DNA of 64,000 nucleotides from Acheta domesticus (taxonomy: Eukaryota; Arthropoda; Insecta; Orthoptera; Gryllidae): positions 194,484,685 to 194,548,684 of the forward strand of contig JAHLJT010000631.1 of NCBI GenBank assembly GCA_031308135.1. Direction: 5' to 3'. Positions 36,410 to 47,604 of the stretch are shown piece after piece. The notes below the pieces were generated by a model that worked only from the letters and a program-made list of their open reading frames with translations, was not told where the DNA came from and did not search any database. Positions within the stretch are counted from its first letter, which is position 1, and the number at the start of each line of letters is the position of its first letter. Both the position numbers and the translations under genes were made by a program.

Positions 36410-36860
36410 AAGAGTTGTTTTTTAATTTTAATATTTTTATTCATAAATATAAATATTTTAAAAAAATTCAAAAGTGGAATACATGTATGAGAATTAGAGC
36501 AAAAAGCCCTGGAAAAATTAAAACTATAAATATTTTAAACATAAAAATATTGAAAATAGTATTAACCTTAAACTTAAAAATATTAAAGACCTTAAATATT
36601 TTTAATCATAAATTTAAAAGATTTTTTAAAAAATTCCAAAGGGGAAAACGTGTACGAAAATTAGAGCAAAAAGACCCTCAAAAATTAAAACATTATAAAT
36701 ATATGTAACATAAATATTATTAATCTTATACTTAAAAATATTATTATAATTAAAAATATAAAAAATCTTAAATATTTATATTTAAAAAATTTAAATCTTT
36801 TTAAAATGTTTACAAAAGCGGGAAACGTGTAGGGAAATGAGAGCAGAGAGCCCTCCGCGC
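36410..36860. repeat. degenerate tandem repeat, about 170-bp unit, three copies
   Basis: The phrase AATTAGAGCAAAAAGCCCT occurs at about 36491, again at 36658 (AATTAGAGCAAAAAGACCCT), and in altered form at 36834 (AAATGAGAGCAGAGAGCCCT). Each is preceded by a stretch such as TTCCAAAGGGGAAAACGTGT. Between them lies very A/T-rich sequence built of TTAAATATTTTTA-like palindromic words. The third copy runs directly into the GC island at 36840. Confidence 0.75.
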
Positions 36861-37400
36861 GTTCGGGGCCAATCGGGCCCACAGTGCGAGCGGCGCGAGG
36901 GGGCGCGGCAAGGCGTGCCGCCAGCATTGTCGGCGACTACGAAGCGCCAGTTACGTCGGCGGCGCCGATGAAAAAGACTCTTTCAAGTGCAGCGGGATCC
37001 CTTGTGAAACCGGGAGGCGGCGCGGACTCGAAAACGCGCCACCGGCGAGGAGGCGCAGGAGCTGCACGGGAGGGACGGAAGGAGGAGGGAAGGGGGGAGG
37101 AAAGAGGTGGTGAGGCCCGGCGAAGAGGAACACGACAGGGCGGAGCGGGGGCGGGGGCGTTGGCGGTGACGGCTCCATTCATATGGAGCGGTTTCAAGAC
37201 CGCTGCGAGCTATTCGCCGCGCTGAGTGGCGGGCGGGCGGGCGGAAGAGAGCGCCCGAGAGCCACCGCCCGAGTTGTAAAAGGGCGTGAATGAAGGGCGA
37301 GGCGAAATCAGGGCGAGCGAACGAACGACAGAAATCCAGGGGAAAAGGGAAGAAGGACGAAAAGTGAAAGGAGGGGAAGGTAATGGGTCGTAAGTGTGTA
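36840..37400. other. CpG-rich island turning into purine-rich tract
   Basis: The CpG core (36860-37000: GCGAGCGGCGCGAGGGGGCG) is followed by strongly G/A-biased sequence at 37060-37400. The proline/arginine-rich antisense frames are compositional. Confidence 0.55.
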
Positions 37401-37404
37401 AAGT

Positions 37405-39240
37405 ATACTCGGAACATGAATATAAACATGATTTGGCATTAAGAATGGGAAAACAGGATATAATAACAGAGTAAGAAACAAAATATATTTTGGAAACAGA
37501 AGTAGTTACAGAGTGAACATGGACGTCTTGAATAGCAGTTGAGATGTATGTTAACAATTTACGTAAAAATAATAAAAAAAATAAAAGCAAATGAGTTAAA
37601 CATCACGAAGAATTTAACCTAATTGAATTTTGGTAGCTAGAGTGTGACGTAATGCATGCAAGATCGTTCTTTCAAACACGTCTCTTTGTAAAATTGAAGT
37701 CAAGTATTATAAATGTCAATTGCGGAATCGTAAATAAAAGTACACAATAATATTTCTTCTATATTTTGAGGCTCTAACACGAAATAGAATGGAATAAAAA
37801 GTAGATAACAAAGCCCAGTATGAAACAAAAGTAAATAACATCAGCATTTTAAGATTTACAAGATTCCGTTTTAAAAATAATAACATTGTCTGTTTCCATT
37901 TGAAATATTTTCAAAAAGAGCGCAATAAGAGTAAGACCAGCTAATCACCGCGGCGTTTCTCAACAACCTTCTCGCAAGAGAGTTTCAATGAAAGTGGCTC
38001 ATGGGCTTACAAGCAAATTGCGATTGGAGGAAGATTAGGAAAATAAATTTAAGTTCGTTTATGTTTATGTTTGTTAACATTTATAGTTTTGTTTTTCTCT
38101 AAAGAAAATGTCTTTTGCAGGATCTAAATGTTTCATGATTATCTTTGACGTTGCTCGTTTGCCCGCAGGAGCTACTTGCGTGCTTGCAGAGTCCTGTGCT
38201 CCCCGGGCAAATGCAACTTCTGACTCCGCTCTCATTTCCCCCCAAATACAGAAAGAGGTTATACGTTGAAGCGCAGAGTGTTCTTAAAGTATAACGAAGA
38301 ATGGTGACTTCGCACAACAATATGTTTGCCTGATGATTTCTATAAAGTAATTTAGGTTAGAATATTTTTCTGTATACTTTTTTACTTGTCCGGGCAAATT
38401 TCATTTCTAAATTCTGCCATGATATTAATATTAATTCAGGTTAATTTCATTTTATAATTCTGTCATTTAGGACCATTTATGCCGAGAAGCATGAATACAT
38501 TTTAATGGCCAAATGTCTGCTTGTTTTTGTTTTGTATTTTATTTAATTAAATTGTGCTGTCATTTATTATAAATAGGTACCAAGAATGTCAAAAAGTTAA
38601 CAAGTCTCTCTTACAAACCCTTTTAACAGACAAAAGTCTTTATCTGTTAAACCTCATAATCTGAACATATAAAGTGAAAGCAAATATTGTAATCATTAAG
38701 TAAAAGCGATTTCGAAATAACGAATTTGTTATTTCCAAATGTATATTTTTTCTCTCAATTGACAATTTTAAATACGACTTTTTTTGCCGACAAATACGTT
38801 TATTTCTTTGCTTTACTGAAGGACCTGGGAATTATTGTCGCTTTTGAGGTAGTAACTGTCAACGTACTTCTCTAAAGATTTCTCTAATAGACTGCCATGA
38901 GCCAAGTATCTAGCGACGTTCCGCCAACCCGCAACATTTTGGACAACCTTTTTAAACCACGCCCCAGTTGCCCTAGATACAGTGCAAACTCTAAAAAGCA
39001 TGCCAACTTGCCCGCGACCTTTACATGTCCCAACTACTAGAATAGTGAGAGAGCGTACTGATTGTGTCCTTGCAAGACACTAGTTATCAGGGCCTTGCAA
39101 CTCTCCACCAAAACTGGAGACAAAGCTTGAGGGTGCTACTATAGGAGGTCTACAGTCGCCGCCGGGTGCAGCTGCAGGTTAGGCTCTCCAACTTCCGCAC
39201 ATAAAAGTTGGCTGATTTCCGATAAATACTAAAAGCGTCT
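37405..39240. other. AT-rich stretch, nothing recognised
   Basis: A 62-codon antisense frame at 38813-39001 has balanced composition but no recognised motif or splice context. Confidence 0.45.
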
Positions 39241-39244
39241 TACA

Positions 39245-40200
39245 AAAAGACGTGAGTGGTAATGATGAGGGGGCGGAAAGGACACGAAAGAACGGAAAAG
39301 GAACGGTGGCGGGTAGGTGGGCGGGAACTAGAACTAACGGAAGACGTGATCAGAAATAGACACATGGAGAAGGAGACGGTTGCGGGAGCGAAGACGGAAA
39401 GAAGACAGAGGGGCAGGCAGGTGGACGGGCACGTAATCGCGCACGTGAATGGAAGCGGGGATGGTGACGAAGATGGGAACAGGAACACGCACGTTCGTGG
39501 GGATGGAGCTAAGCAGGGACAGGCACGGTGATGGGAACGGGGACGCGGACGGGATGAGAGTTGGAAACGAGGATTAAGTCAGGTGGATGAGAAAGAGGAC
39601 GCAAATGCATACGTAAACAAGAAAGGGACTCTGAAGTTAGGGACATAGATACACATGTGAGTGATAATAGTCAGGGGACGGAAATTGGCACGAGAATAGA
39701 GTCCGAGAAGGTGGCGGCGGTGGAGGCGATGGTGAGATGAATAAAATGAGGGCGGTGGAAAGATGAGATGATGAAAGAGTAGGGCGGAGGGGTTGACAGT
39801 AAATTCGGTGAGGTAGGTGACGACGACGGTTATGGCAGCAGCAGTTGCATTGCGGGAACGGTGGCATGGGCGAAGGCAGTGACGTCGACCGTAATGGCGA
39901 TAATAAGGACATGGTGGGGACGGGGAAGCAAGCAGTACGGTGAAAGCGTTGACTGGTACGAGCGGTGACGGCGAGACCGAAGGTTCGGGAGCTAGGCAGC
40001 GGGGCGAGGAAGGGTGGGCGGGGGTCTGTTTACGTAAAGGCACTAGAGACGGCGCGCGCTCAGCGACAGCCAGTTTGCTTGCTTGCGCTGGGCGCCGCGC
40101 CCTCGCACGCGGATAATTTTCTCATCACTGACCTGGCGGAATTGCGCCGGAGTGTGTCCTCCTCGTGCTGAACTTCATGTGCGTGCGAGGGGCGTTGGCC
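39245..40200. other. purine-rich tract followed by CpG-rich island
   Basis: 39245-39960 is G/A-biased on the plus strand (GGGCGGAAAGGACACGAAAG and similar). 39965-40200 is CpG-dense (GACGGCGCGCGCTCAGCG, GGGCGCCGCGCCCTCG). No gene was recognised. Confidence 0.5.
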
Positions 40201-40204
40201 ACGT

Positions 40205-41830
40205 GATTCCTTCCACGTCACAAGAGCACTTTAAATTATTTTTCATCCGTATTTTCAGAGAGATTAGAGAGGTATTGTTATTTGTTACATCTGAAAAGTT
40301 CTCAATATTTTTGTACGTTGTATTTCATTATCTAGGAAATTAATACGAGATGTTTTAATTTTAATGTAGTATATTTAAATGATAAAATAGTGTGGAATCA
40401 TGATCTCTCTATGGAATTCCTATTACCTGGCCATCAAAATAGTTGCAGAGTATAAATTATGGACAAAGCCAATTTCATTATTTCGGACTCCTTGCTAATA
40501 GTTCATGACCACATGTTAATCTTGTAATCAAAGCGTTCTATAAACCAATAATATGAAATTCTAATTGAGGAGATGGATTGAAATGACAATGCTGCCTGAT
40601 CCACTAGTAACAGAATTGTCATTTGATGGCAGGTTCGAATTGCTTTGTATTGTATGCACTATGTGTTAATAGCTATTATCTTGTGTTAGCTGAATGCTAC
40701 GAATAAGCAGTTAGAATTCTTTATGAGAAAGAAAATTCAAATGGAAATACGTATGCACATGTATCTAATTTCATGTTGAGATATCAATATATAAAAAGTA
40801 GATATTTTTTAGAGATTCAATAGTGACAGATCTCAGATTTGTACGAATTGATACAGCAAACTGGTAAAATGAACTAAAATGTTTTTCGTGACACGCAAAA
40901 ACGTGGACATAACAGAAGCCTATTTTCAGTGTTTAGACTGTCCGTTAGATATTAAAAGGTTAACTCTTTATTTATTTACATTTCCTTTATATCTGTTGTG
41001 AAACAATTCGAGCAAACATTTGATGAAGATGTTTGTTTAATAAATAAAAATAATGTTTTTGTAATAAAGGATGTTGTGCATTGAATGAAGAATGTGGTTC
41101 AAATATATTTTCAGAGGGTTACATGGAATATGGTAAATGAATGCTTTGAACCGCACAACACGAAAAATGAATCTGACGTCAGTCCGTGTTATTACGGTGA
41201 AAAATCAAAGAGGCACTTTAAAACTCCTGGTGCAGAAATGTCCTCGATATAAAACACTGGTTTAACCGAACATGCGAGAAAAGTGATATTGTCATAGAAT
41301 TCAATAGCTCATAAACAAGAAATATTGTATCATAAAAAATTTAAAATACAATAATTCTTTGCTGCTGTTCATTTCTCGTGATACGCCTGAATATATAAAA
41401 ATTATTACTTTAAATATTTTGCCTATATGTTATTAAACTTTCCAGAAATTATAATATCTGTCTTGAATTAAACACGAATCCAACACAATGTAAATTTCAA
41501 AACTTGATAACGAATCGTTTATACATTACATTTCTGGATACCTACTTTGAAATGTTTTTTTACCGTATCGTGAAGTCCAGTACACTTATTATTTCCAACG
41601 AATAACATGATAATGCGTCGTAAATGTTTAATTTGTTAGTTTCTGCAACTAACACGTTCCATATTCCATTCGCCTTGGTACTCAATAAGCTCACAAAGAG
41701 TGTGATAAATAAATAACACAAACGTCCATGCAACAAATATATTGTCTGATTAGTAACGTGCGGAAGGCGAAACTCATGACTGGCATTTTCTCATAAAATG
41801 ACACAATCTGCTTTTAATGTTGTTTTTTAC
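40205..41830. other. AT-rich stretch, nothing recognised
   Basis: A weak B-box-like GGCAGGTTCGAATTGC at about 40629 could be a SINE-head relic, but nothing else supports it. Confidence 0.45.
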
Positions 41831-41834
41831 TGAT

Positions 41835-42085
41835 TGATCAGTAATTACGGACGCGTCAACTGATAATATAATTAGTCCTGTAAGTATAGTATATGTTTTT
41901 CCTATGCAGATGGCTGTGATCTTCCCCCGAGCAGAGCAGCCGTCTGCTAGAATTCTCCTCCAGACAGCGACTTAATTCCACTTAGTGTAAAAAATCCTGC
42001 CAACGACGGGTATCTAACTTAGGACCTCCCAGTCAGAGGCACTGCAGGGACATCAGTTGATAACCTGAGCCACCTTCCCTGGTTT
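41835..42085 (-). mobile_element. SINE family A, copy 5, internally deleted (minus strand)
   Basis: The reverse complement shows the head (GGTGGCTCAGGTTATCAACT, CCTCTGACTGGGAGGTCCTA), the first third (GTCGCTGTCTGGAGGAGAAT), then a direct jump to the 3' end (AGTATATACTT-like, TATCAGTTGACGCGTCCG, TAATTACTGATCAATCAG). The C/T-rich middle and conserved core are missing, leaving about 250 of 500 bp. Confidence 0.8.
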
Positions 42086-42089
42086 TAAT

Positions 42090-42890
42090 GTTCGGGAAAA
42101 TACGAAAAAAGACACGGAGATGAGTAATACATCTATCGTTAAGATGTTGGTTCAGAGCTTCTCAGGAAAATGTAGATAAATATTACACAGCACTTTTAAA
42201 AGTGAGAACTAAAAAAAGTGTAAATCTTATGAATGCAGACGTAAAAAGTAAATCTTATGAATGAAGAGGTAGAAGATAGATATCAAAATAACAATTCTTA
42301 CAATTCAAAAAGTTAACATTAATATAGGGAGGAGAGGAAAGGAGAGAGAAAAAGAGAGGAAGCATAAGGTAATGAACACGTAACACTGGAATGAATGGAA
42401 ACTACTGAATTATTTAACATGACAAACATTGTGACGAAAAAACAAATAATCCGGTCCAAAAACATTACCAGATGTATATTCTAATAGACCGAAGTGATGT
42501 GGGTCCAATTGTATCCAGGTTTCTGCCTTTGATGTTTTGTGTCGTGTTGGTTGTGGAGTATCTTGTTTTATGCTAAACAGAGGAGCAAATAATTACCTAG
42601 TGTTTCGTCGGAAACGTTCGTAATTGAGCTGTAGAGGATAAATGGCCTTACCATGAAAGAAAACTACAATGAAGAAAACACATACGTGAATTTGGTAAAT
42701 GAGAAAAAATGAAATAACTTCCGCTCAACATTCAACTTATACAAAAGTTGTCGATACCAGCTCGAACGGGCTTGAAACCAGAAAATCGATACCACCTCGA
42801 ACGGGTGAAAGAAAATTATGATAATGTAATGATTAAATAATGAGATTCATCAACTGAGAAACCTGCATGGGTCTACTTTTATTACTCATT
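42090..42890. other. AT-rich stretch with a short tandem duplication
   Basis: At 42752-42810 the phrase TCGATACCASCTCGAACGGG is present twice, 36 bp apart. Nothing else was recognised. Confidence 0.5.
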
Positions 42891-42896
42891 ACCTAG

Positions 42897-43508
42897 TGTG
42901 GCGTCTTGGCCTGTACCAAGAGAAGAAAATAATCCACAGAGGCGAACGTTTGTAAATACTTATTTATTCCATAAACTCCGACACCTGAATAATTATTGAC
43001 ATATTTACAATTGGGCGGACGGACCGTCCCGTTCCAGAAGGAAATACTTCGGCCACCACGACCGCTAACTTACTCTCACGACACATGAGCGCCGGCCCCT
43101 TACTCGTCCTACTCGAGCTACACCCGCCGCGCACCCCCACACGCACGACTCGCTGCGACAGGACCTGTGAGAAATTGGAGAACGAGACGCTTGCTCTCGT
43201 TGCTTATATACCCGCTGGGCTCGTCTGACGGAACTACGTCACATAGCCGCATCCGCCAGCCGAATTCTAACCCCAGCTTCCTTTCGGGGTTCTCAACTCT
43301 GGCGCCATGACAACGCGCGTCACAACCGCCACCCTAGGAATGTCTCACCCCCGACTTGCCTGCTGGATTTCCCAGTATTCCAAAAATACCCCTTTTGTTC
43401 TGCGAGGCGTCAGCTCGACGCGCCCGCCGTTTCCTTTCGTCCCTGTGTGCAATTCAGTTCTCTGAATTCACGCTGAATTTAATATTGGGCGTCTCATATG
43501 ACGCCACA
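42897..43508 (-). mobile_element. solo LTR with CTAG target duplication (gypsy/Mag-like, minus strand)
   Basis: The 612-bp unit begins TGTGGCGTCTTGGCC and ends CATATGACGCCACA, giving the perfect terminal inverted repeat TGTGGCGTC / GACGCCACA. It is flanked by CTAG on both sides (42893-42896 and 43509-43512). On the minus strand a TATA-like GGGTATATAAGC lies mid-LTR (about 43200-43212) and an AATAAATAAG poly(A) signal nearer the other end (about 42957-42968), so transcription would run right to left. No internal region, PBS or polypurine tract is present, as expected after recombination between two LTRs. The 60-codon antisense frame at 42964-43146 is LTR sequence. Confidence 0.92.
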
Positions 43509-43764
43509 CTAGCCTATTCAGCCGTCCAATGATGAATAGTTTTGATGGATGGGAGAATGTGATGTTGATATGATAGAATGATAGAGAAATTGTGGAATGA
43601 AGGGCAGGTGAAACGAGAGAACCCTACGATAACCTACCGCGAGCCCACTTTGTACTCTGCGAATTCCCCAAAGATTGATCGATTCCAGAAATTCCGCATA
43701 GACAATGCTCCAACGGTGGAAGGTGAGCGGGATTACAAATGTACCACTACGAATATCTCTGCAC

Positions 43765-44640
43765 CCGAGCTAAGCGGCTCAGTGCGTAGCGCGCTGACTT
43801 CGTAATCGGGAGGTTCGGGTTCGAGCCTCGGACCGGTCATCCTGATCGGGGTTTTCGTGGTTTCCCTCAGTCATAAGACAAATGCTGGGATCATTTAACC
43901 TTCCAGCGGGCGCGCGTAAAATGTTCACACCAGCAGGTGCATGTCGTAAATTTTACGACATTCAATGACTTGAAAAAATCAAAGAAATTGTAGAACAATG
44001 AAATTTTATGTTGCATTATAATATATAAGAATGATATTTACTACCAAAAAACAAATCCGTTGATAAACGTTCGTATTTAATAGCAAAAAAGGTCTTGTTC
44101 CGATCCAGTATTGTTCTGATGCTCGTCTATATTTTCAACATTCGTTTACTGTCACTGTCACTATCCAATTCATGATCTTCCTCCGATCAGACAGCTCTTG
44201 AAGAATATTCTGATTTTCGTTCACATGAATTCTTTACCTGGACATTTTACAGAAAATTTCGATAAGGCCAAATTATTATACAATATTTTAGCACAACAGC
44301 CGGCGCGCAGCGTAAAGTTTACGTCACTATGTACTTATCCCGAATAGAGCGTTACAAAAATTGAAAATATCGTGCAAACTAAACAGTGGCTGCAGGAATG
44401 CATCACTAAAGATACCTGCAAGGAATACCAAGAACGCAGAACTCTTTGACAACAATGAGTTGATAGCAAAACAAAAAAATCAGCTATTGTCGTAAAATTT
44501 ACGACAGCGCGCCCGCTGGAAGGTTAATAGGCCATGGTCACCTCTCTACCCTCACCATCATCCCATCACCTGCTGATTCATTAATAATAATAATAATAAT
44601 TATTATTATTATATTATTATTATTATTTATAAATTATAAT
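43765..44640 (+). mobile_element. tRNA-Thr-like SINE with TAA-repeat tail, split by piggyBac
   Basis: The head GCGGCTCAGTGCGTAGCGCG (A box) followed by CTGACTTCGTAATCGGGAGG (a CGT anticodon-like loop) and GGTTCGGGTTCGAGCCTCGG (B box) resembles tRNA-Thr, from about 43772 to 43833. The body GGTCATCCTGATCGGGGTTT and TCCCTCAGTCATAAGACAAA runs to TTAA at 43895. After the 625-bp insertion it resumes TAGGCCATGGTCACCTCTCT and ends in a TAA/TTA microsatellite at 44581-44640. The tRNA part lacks a credible acceptor stem and is a SINE promoter, not a tRNA gene. Confidence 0.8.
43899..44523 (-). mobile_element. internally deleted piggyBac element with TTAA duplication
   Basis: The 625-bp insertion is bounded by TTAA (43895-43898 and 44524-44527). 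It has a perfect 17-bp terminal inverted repeat, CCTTCCAGCGGGCGCGC. Subterminal near-palindromes TGTCGTAAATTTTACGACA (43942-43960) and its reverse complement (44488-44506) mirror each other. TTAA target and CCY ends are diagnostic of the piggyBac superfamily. On the minus strand, about 44245-44110, a short acidic run (NILQELSD, then after a one-base shift EEDHELDSDSDS) resembles the acidic N-terminal region of piggyBac transposases. The element therefore appears to be a deletion derivative, not a pure MITE. It cannot encode a transposase. Confidence 0.9.
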
Positions 44641-44869
44641 TCACAGCGGGGACAAAGTTGTTCGCGTCCATAGTCTACCACACGTGTCCCCTGAGTAACG
44701 CTAAATGAGCAACAGTGATTCGCTACCTACGCGCGTGACCAGTGTGGGCGTGCGGATCCCCACACGCTGAGGGAAAAACTGCGCGTCTATACTGGTCAGC
44801 GCGTCTCCAAATGGCTAACATATCACGGGTGGGCGTTGGCTAACAACAACAACATATCTTTGCGGTAAC

Positions 44870-45360
44870 TGAGTTTCTTCTGCACTATCGATGACCGATA
44901 GTTCGTGGGGTTCGAATCTCGACAGTAGCAAAACTTGAACACCAGCTACTTAGTTAGGTCGAATTCAGTCGCTGTCCGGAAAATACGTTTAGCGATCAGA
45001 TGCTCTAATCGGTATTTATACCTCGTTTGTCTGATCAATATCAGACGAATGTTGGAGCAGTACTACAACACACAGGCCACGGGACGCGCACGATCTTTCT
45101 TTTCTCTTCCTTGCTCTCTCCTCTTTCCTTATATATACACACACTACACTGTCACATATGTCATGCGACCAGTTACAAGAGTGCTAGAGCTTACTTCAGA
45201 TAGAGCAATGCTCTGTTGGGGAGATATCTGGAAGGGAAAATCTCACAAAACCGACTTGTAGGTCGGAACCAAATTCGAAGTTAAATGGGGGAGGACTGCA
45301 CCTCCAGGGATATAATAATGCCCTGAGGCTACGAGACTAACGACCACGATAGCTGACTCG
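44870..45360 (+). mobile_element. tRNA-headed SINE, family A, copy 6 (near full length)
   Basis: B box GGGGTTCGAATCTCGACAG at about 44909, then TTAGTTAGGTCGAATTCAGT and TCGCTGTCCGG. The C/T-rich middle contains TCTCTTCCTTGCTCTCTCC. The core GCGACCAGTTACAAGAGTGC is diverged, and CCCTGAGGCTACGAGACTAA and GACCACGATAGC mark the end. The 108-codon frame at 44935-45261 is a by-product. Confidence 0.8.
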
Positions 45361-45720
45361 CCTAAAATCAATACTCGCTCATTCCTCCTCACTCATTCCC
45401 TCATTTATTATCACCAAATCGCTCACCCCTCACTCACTTAGTCACGTACATACTTACCCCACAATTACTCTCCACTCACTCACTTTACTCATTCCTCATT
45501 CACACAGTCTTTCACTCGTCTCTCTCTCTCTCTGTTTTCTCTCTCATTCACTTTCTCAGACACTCACTCCTCTCTGTCACTCACCCACTGCTCATTCACT
45601 AACTCACTCTTCTCTCAGTCACTCACTCCTCACTCACTCCTCATTCACCCACTCACCATTCACTCCCCACTGACTCCTCACTTTCTCTTCACTCACACCT
45701 CACTTGCCCCTCACTCACCA
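45360..45720. repeat. degenerate (ACTC)n tetranucleotide tract
   Basis: About 360 bp of CACTCACTCCTCACTCATTC-like sequence with many substitutions and a TCTC run at about 45519-45533. It abuts the SINE end on the left and a CpG island on the right. Confidence 0.85.
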
Positions 45721-45724
45721 CGAC

Positions 45725-46200
45725 ACTGCGTGTCGCCCAGCACGAGCAGAGAAGCCACGCTAAAGACGGCGTTCACGGGCTCGTGGGCGTCTCCGAAAGC
45801 ACAGACGCCGGGGCAACCACCACTCCGCGTCCCTGCGGCCGCCGCCGCCAGCGCGAATCCTTTGCGACGAAGTTAGCTGATCCCTCGCAAATATTTCATC
45901 GGTCTCGCGCGGCCCCGCCGCAGCGCACGGGCGGGAGCGACAAACGAGAGGGGACGCGAATTATAAGTGGGACGGCCACAAAGGAAACAAGAGAGGCCGC
46001 GAGAGCGCCGCGGAGAACGAAGATGGATGGATGGACGGAGGGGGTAAAAAAAGCTACAGCAGGGCACACAAGAGAAGAATAATGAATAGGGGGAGAGAGC
46101 GTGGAGAGAATATTACGGTTGAAAGTCGTGGAGAAGGACGGACGCACGGCGGTGTGGAGTGCAAGGAAGAATGGAGACGGTACTAAGGGGAAGGTAAATA
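45725..46200. other. CpG-rich island turning into purine-rich tract
   Basis: The CpG core at 45740-45960 (CGGCCGCCGCCGCCAGCGCG) is followed by G/A-biased sequence to about 46200. With the ACTC tract on its left it shows the order pyrimidine, CpG, purine also seen at 55-56 kb. Confidence 0.5.
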
Positions 46201-46204
46201 TTCA

Positions 46205-47600
46205 TAGGGTTGTGAAGGTTTGCGCAATCAACGAGACAAATGGGAGCTCTTGAAAAAGGAAGCAGCGAGTGACGGGTGAGGGAGATGGGACATCAAAAAC
46301 GAGACGTATCAAAAAGACAAATGAAAATGAAACTTGAAGGATCGCACGGTGTATGAGGAACATGTCCTATCATAAAGCAAGAAAAAGGGCGAGATTTGAG
46401 GTGTAATATTAAAAACATGAAACAAGGAGGTAATCTGGATGATGGTTATAAAACAGTATAAGAGGATCTTGCTGCTGCATACTTGAAGTTGGACGGACAT
46501 TTGGATGGATATTCTTATAACGGATTCTTATTATAGTGTGTTCGCGGGAAATGAAAAGATCCTCAATTGACAGAAGGAAAGAGAGATAAGAAAATAAAAC
46601 ATGAGAATATCACAGCAATAGAAATGCAGAAAGTTAAAGTGAAAATAAGCATTAAAACATTGTGTCATAAGAACAAATACTTAAATGAAAGTACAATGTA
46701 GAGAAGTAAATAGATTCCAATACTTAAAATAATACGAAAACATGCAGCAAGCCCACTTTTAGTGAAAACGTAAAACTCCGCATTATATTGAACAACAGAA
46801 GGAATTCCCGGGAAACGTGAATGTACCAATACATTGCGTAGACTACTTGACATAAAAATTATTGAAATAAAGGCAATCATATTAAATGAAGAGAGCGTTG
46901 GGGAGGAAATGCCTATGGGAGATCATGAAACATGTAATTTGAAACCACACAGAAGCGTAGAACTTTCAGTATAATCAAGAAGAGTCGGATAGTGGACAGA
47001 AGCTGCAATCGGTCGCAAATTAGAAAGAGCGGGAGTGTGTCCAAACAATCACATTTTCTCTCTTCAGAATATATTTTTAAAGAAAACAAACTAGCATGTA
47101 GTGTGCTATCGCTTTTGTATCAATAATATTTAAATCATTACCGAAGAATACTTGTACGTTAAAAAGAGATAAAACTGAATAAATGGTTAATGAATGGGTA
47201 CACATTTTTGGATTTATAATTGGTCTACAATAATATGTTTAAAATTGCTAGCGTGCCAAGCGGCGACCTGAACAACAATGTCAGTGTAGACTGACTGTTC
47301 TACGAAACCCTACTAGCAATACGCTGCATCTACCAGTTCCGCTACTTTCACTTTCCTCCACGCATGCATTGCGTAGTATTGCTCAGAGGATGATATAGTC
47401 AGGGGAGCATTCCACAAAATATATCATTCTCTTACATGTGCGCATTAACTTAAATTATTCCTCAAAACTTTTGTTGATGTTATTCACAAATTAAAGTAGT
47501 CCTTTCAGTGTACGATTTATACGTTCTGCAACTTTTCCCATGATAATATGTTGGGGACGACATCTTAGCCCTTATGAAGCAAGAATCAGTAGATCAGTAG
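46205..47600. other. AT-rich stretch, nothing recognised
   Basis: No repeats or supported frames were seen. Confidence 0.5.
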
Positions 47601-47604
47601 CCAA

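Noticed and set aside
38813..39001. 62-codon antisense frame
   Set aside because: Mixed composition but no recognised family, and short enough to occur by chance.
43772..43833. Possible tRNA-Thr gene
   Set aside because: A and B boxes are good, but there is no matching acceptor stem and the sequence continues into a SINE body.
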